A DNA stretch of 14,612 nucleotides from DATDOY01 sp035293045 (GTDB taxonomy: Bacteria > Actinomycetota > Acidimicrobiia > IMCC26256 > JACPCJ01): NCBI GenBank assembly GCA_035293045.1, contig DATDOY010000021.1, positions 1-14,612 of the forward strand, in the 5' to 3' direction. The notes under the pieces were generated by a model. The model worked only from the letters and a program-made list of their open reading frames with translations, was not told where the DNA came from and ran no database searches. This document shows, piece after piece, positions 13,614 through 14,612 of the stretch. The translations under genes and the position numbers were made by a program. Numbering within the stretch: the stretch's first letter is position 1; each line of letters starts with the position of its first letter.

Positions 13614-14612
13614 TCAGCGACTGAGGATCGTGACGCAGGCGTTGGCGCCGCGACCGATCACGTGGGCGAGCCCGACCCGAGCACCGGGTACTTGGCGCGG
13701 CCCGCACTCACCCCGGAGCTGGCGCACGACCTCCACCACCTGTCCCAGCGCCGACGCGCCCAGCGGCTCACCCTTCGACAGCAACCCGCCCGACGGGTTG
13801 ACCGGGAGCCGGCTGCCGAGCGCGAACTCGTCCGTCCCAAGGATCCTCGGCTGGTCACCGGGCTCACAGAGCCCGAGTTCCTGCCACGCCAGCAACTCGC
13901 GCGCGGCATCGGTGTCCTGGCACTCGACGACGTCGAGGTCTTCGGGTCCGACGCCAGCCTCTTCGTAGGCCTGGTTCGCGGCCAGGGTCGTGGGAGGCGT
14001 GACGGTTTCGTCGTCGCCGGCGAGGGGGGTCGACTCCGAGAGCACGCTGCCCGGCAGGTGGGATCGCAGAACGGCCGCGCGGAGGGCCACCGGCGGAGGG
14101 CCGTCATCCCCGGCGAGCCCGTCTCGTTCGAGCACGACGGCGGCGGCCCCTTCGTTGGGCGAGCACAGCATGAAGAGGTGGAGCGGATCGCACACCGTTC
14201 GCGAGCCGAGCACGTCCGCGACGCTGACTTCCTTGCGGAACATGGCGTCGGGATTGTCGACGCCATGGCGTCGGTTCTTCACGACCACCTTCGCCAGATC
14301 GTCGCTCGACACGCCGGTGTCGAGCATCAGGCGGCGTGCTCGCATCGCGAAGTACGCGGGGGCGGGGGTGAGGCCGGCGGTCTCTTGCCACGGCTCGAAG
14401 AAGGTCGAGCGGATCACCCCTTTGGGCATCTTCTCGACGCCGAAGACGAGCACGCGTTGATAGCGCCCAGCCCGAATCGCGGCGGCGGCGAGCTCGAGCG
14501 CGGCGCCTCCGCTCGCACACCCCGCTTCCACGTCGACGATCGGAGGCCCGGTGAGCGCGAGTTGTCCCAGCACCTTGTGCCCGGCGGCCACGCCCGCATA
14601 TGCCGTGCCACA
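13614..14612 (-). CDS. Thiolase-family protein, SCP-x/lipid-transfer type (5' partial)
   Basis: The frame is open from the right edge, so the N-terminus is missing; 332 residues are visible. GCASGGAALELAAAAI holds the nucleophilic Cys of thiolases (codon 14517-14519), followed by RVLVFGVEKMPKG. The C-terminal blocks are VNPSGGLLSKGEPLGAS and LAHVIGRGANACVTIL, the latter like the HNxGxGG ending of SCP-x thiolases. Two usual signatures differ: the GHP motif with the catalytic His reads GEP, and the HDCF-like motif reads ECQDTDA. The family joins or cleaves acyl-CoAs (3-ketoacyl-CoA thiolysis, or aldol cleavage in steroid-degrading Ltp proteins, often with a DUF35 partner). Which reaction applies, and whether it is active, cannot be told. 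No partner gene is visible inside the window; one could lie beyond the right edge, upstream of this gene. Confidence 0.88.
   Translation of the reverse strand, partial: CGTAYAGVAAGHKVLGQLALTGPPIVDVEAGCASGGAALELAAAAIRAGRYQRVLVFGVEKMPKGVIRSTFFEPWQETAGLTPAPAYFAMRARRLMLDTGVSSDDLAKVVVKNRRHGVDNPDAMFRKEVSVADVLGSRTVCDPLHLFMLCSPNEGAAAVVLERDGLAGDDGPPPVALRAAVLRSHLPGSVLSESTPLAGDDETVTPPTTLAANQAYEEAGVGPEDLDVVECQDTDAARELLAWQELGLCEPGDQPRILGTDEFALGSRLPVNPSGGLLSKGEPLGASALGQVVEVVRQLRGECGPRQVPGARVGLAHVIGRGANACVTILSR

Overview
The window is high-GC DNA with bacterial, actinobacteria-like gene content. A DNA topoisomerase I without zinc fingers but with a Lys/Ala-rich tail, a LytR-CpsA-Psr (LCP) wall enzyme, GTG and TTG starts, tight ATGA/GTGA/TTGA overlaps and many genes without a clear Shine-Dalgarno all fit a high-GC actinobacterium. 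Acidimicrobiia is my best guess; it rests on style and gene order, not on any database match. I see no transposase, integrase, phage gene, CRISPR array or composition break, so this looks like ordinary chromosome.

Layout. (1) 2-2683, plus strand: two tandem paralogous surface proteins, the first cut by the window edge. Each has a fibronectin-III-like domain, a flexible linker, a GYxxNLPY motif and a near-identical C-terminal membrane anchor. A strong intrinsic terminator and a hairpin-rich leader of about 200 nt lie between them. (2) 2702-7492, minus strand: a DedA/VTT membrane protein, then a single-pass hypothetical protein whose stop overlaps the start of an LCP-family enzyme. A perfect 23-bp hairpin follows the LCP stop codon, and then comes a stand-alone MrfA/YprA-type DEAD/DEAH helicase with a C-terminal cysteine cluster. 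(3) 7550-13365, plus strand: topA, an MFS_3-type transporter, tmk and holB. Each gene overlaps the next by 4, 4 and 8 nt, so this is very probably one translationally coupled operon joining DNA topology, dTTP synthesis and the clamp loader, with a transporter in the middle. (4) 13457-13529: tRNA-Thr(CGT). (5) A perfect 24-bp hairpin separates the tRNA from a convergent minus-strand thiolase of the SCP-x/lipid-transfer type, cut by the right edge.

The left half concerns the cell envelope (surface fnIII proteins, LCP transferase, DedA). The right half concerns replication, plus an acyl-CoA enzyme. I found no clear unknown multi-gene system. The least explained items are the paralogous fnIII pair with its conserved anchor module and structured leader, the small membrane protein fused translationally to the LCP enzyme, the long perfect hairpins without U-tracts, and a thiolase whose usual catalytic His position reads Glu.
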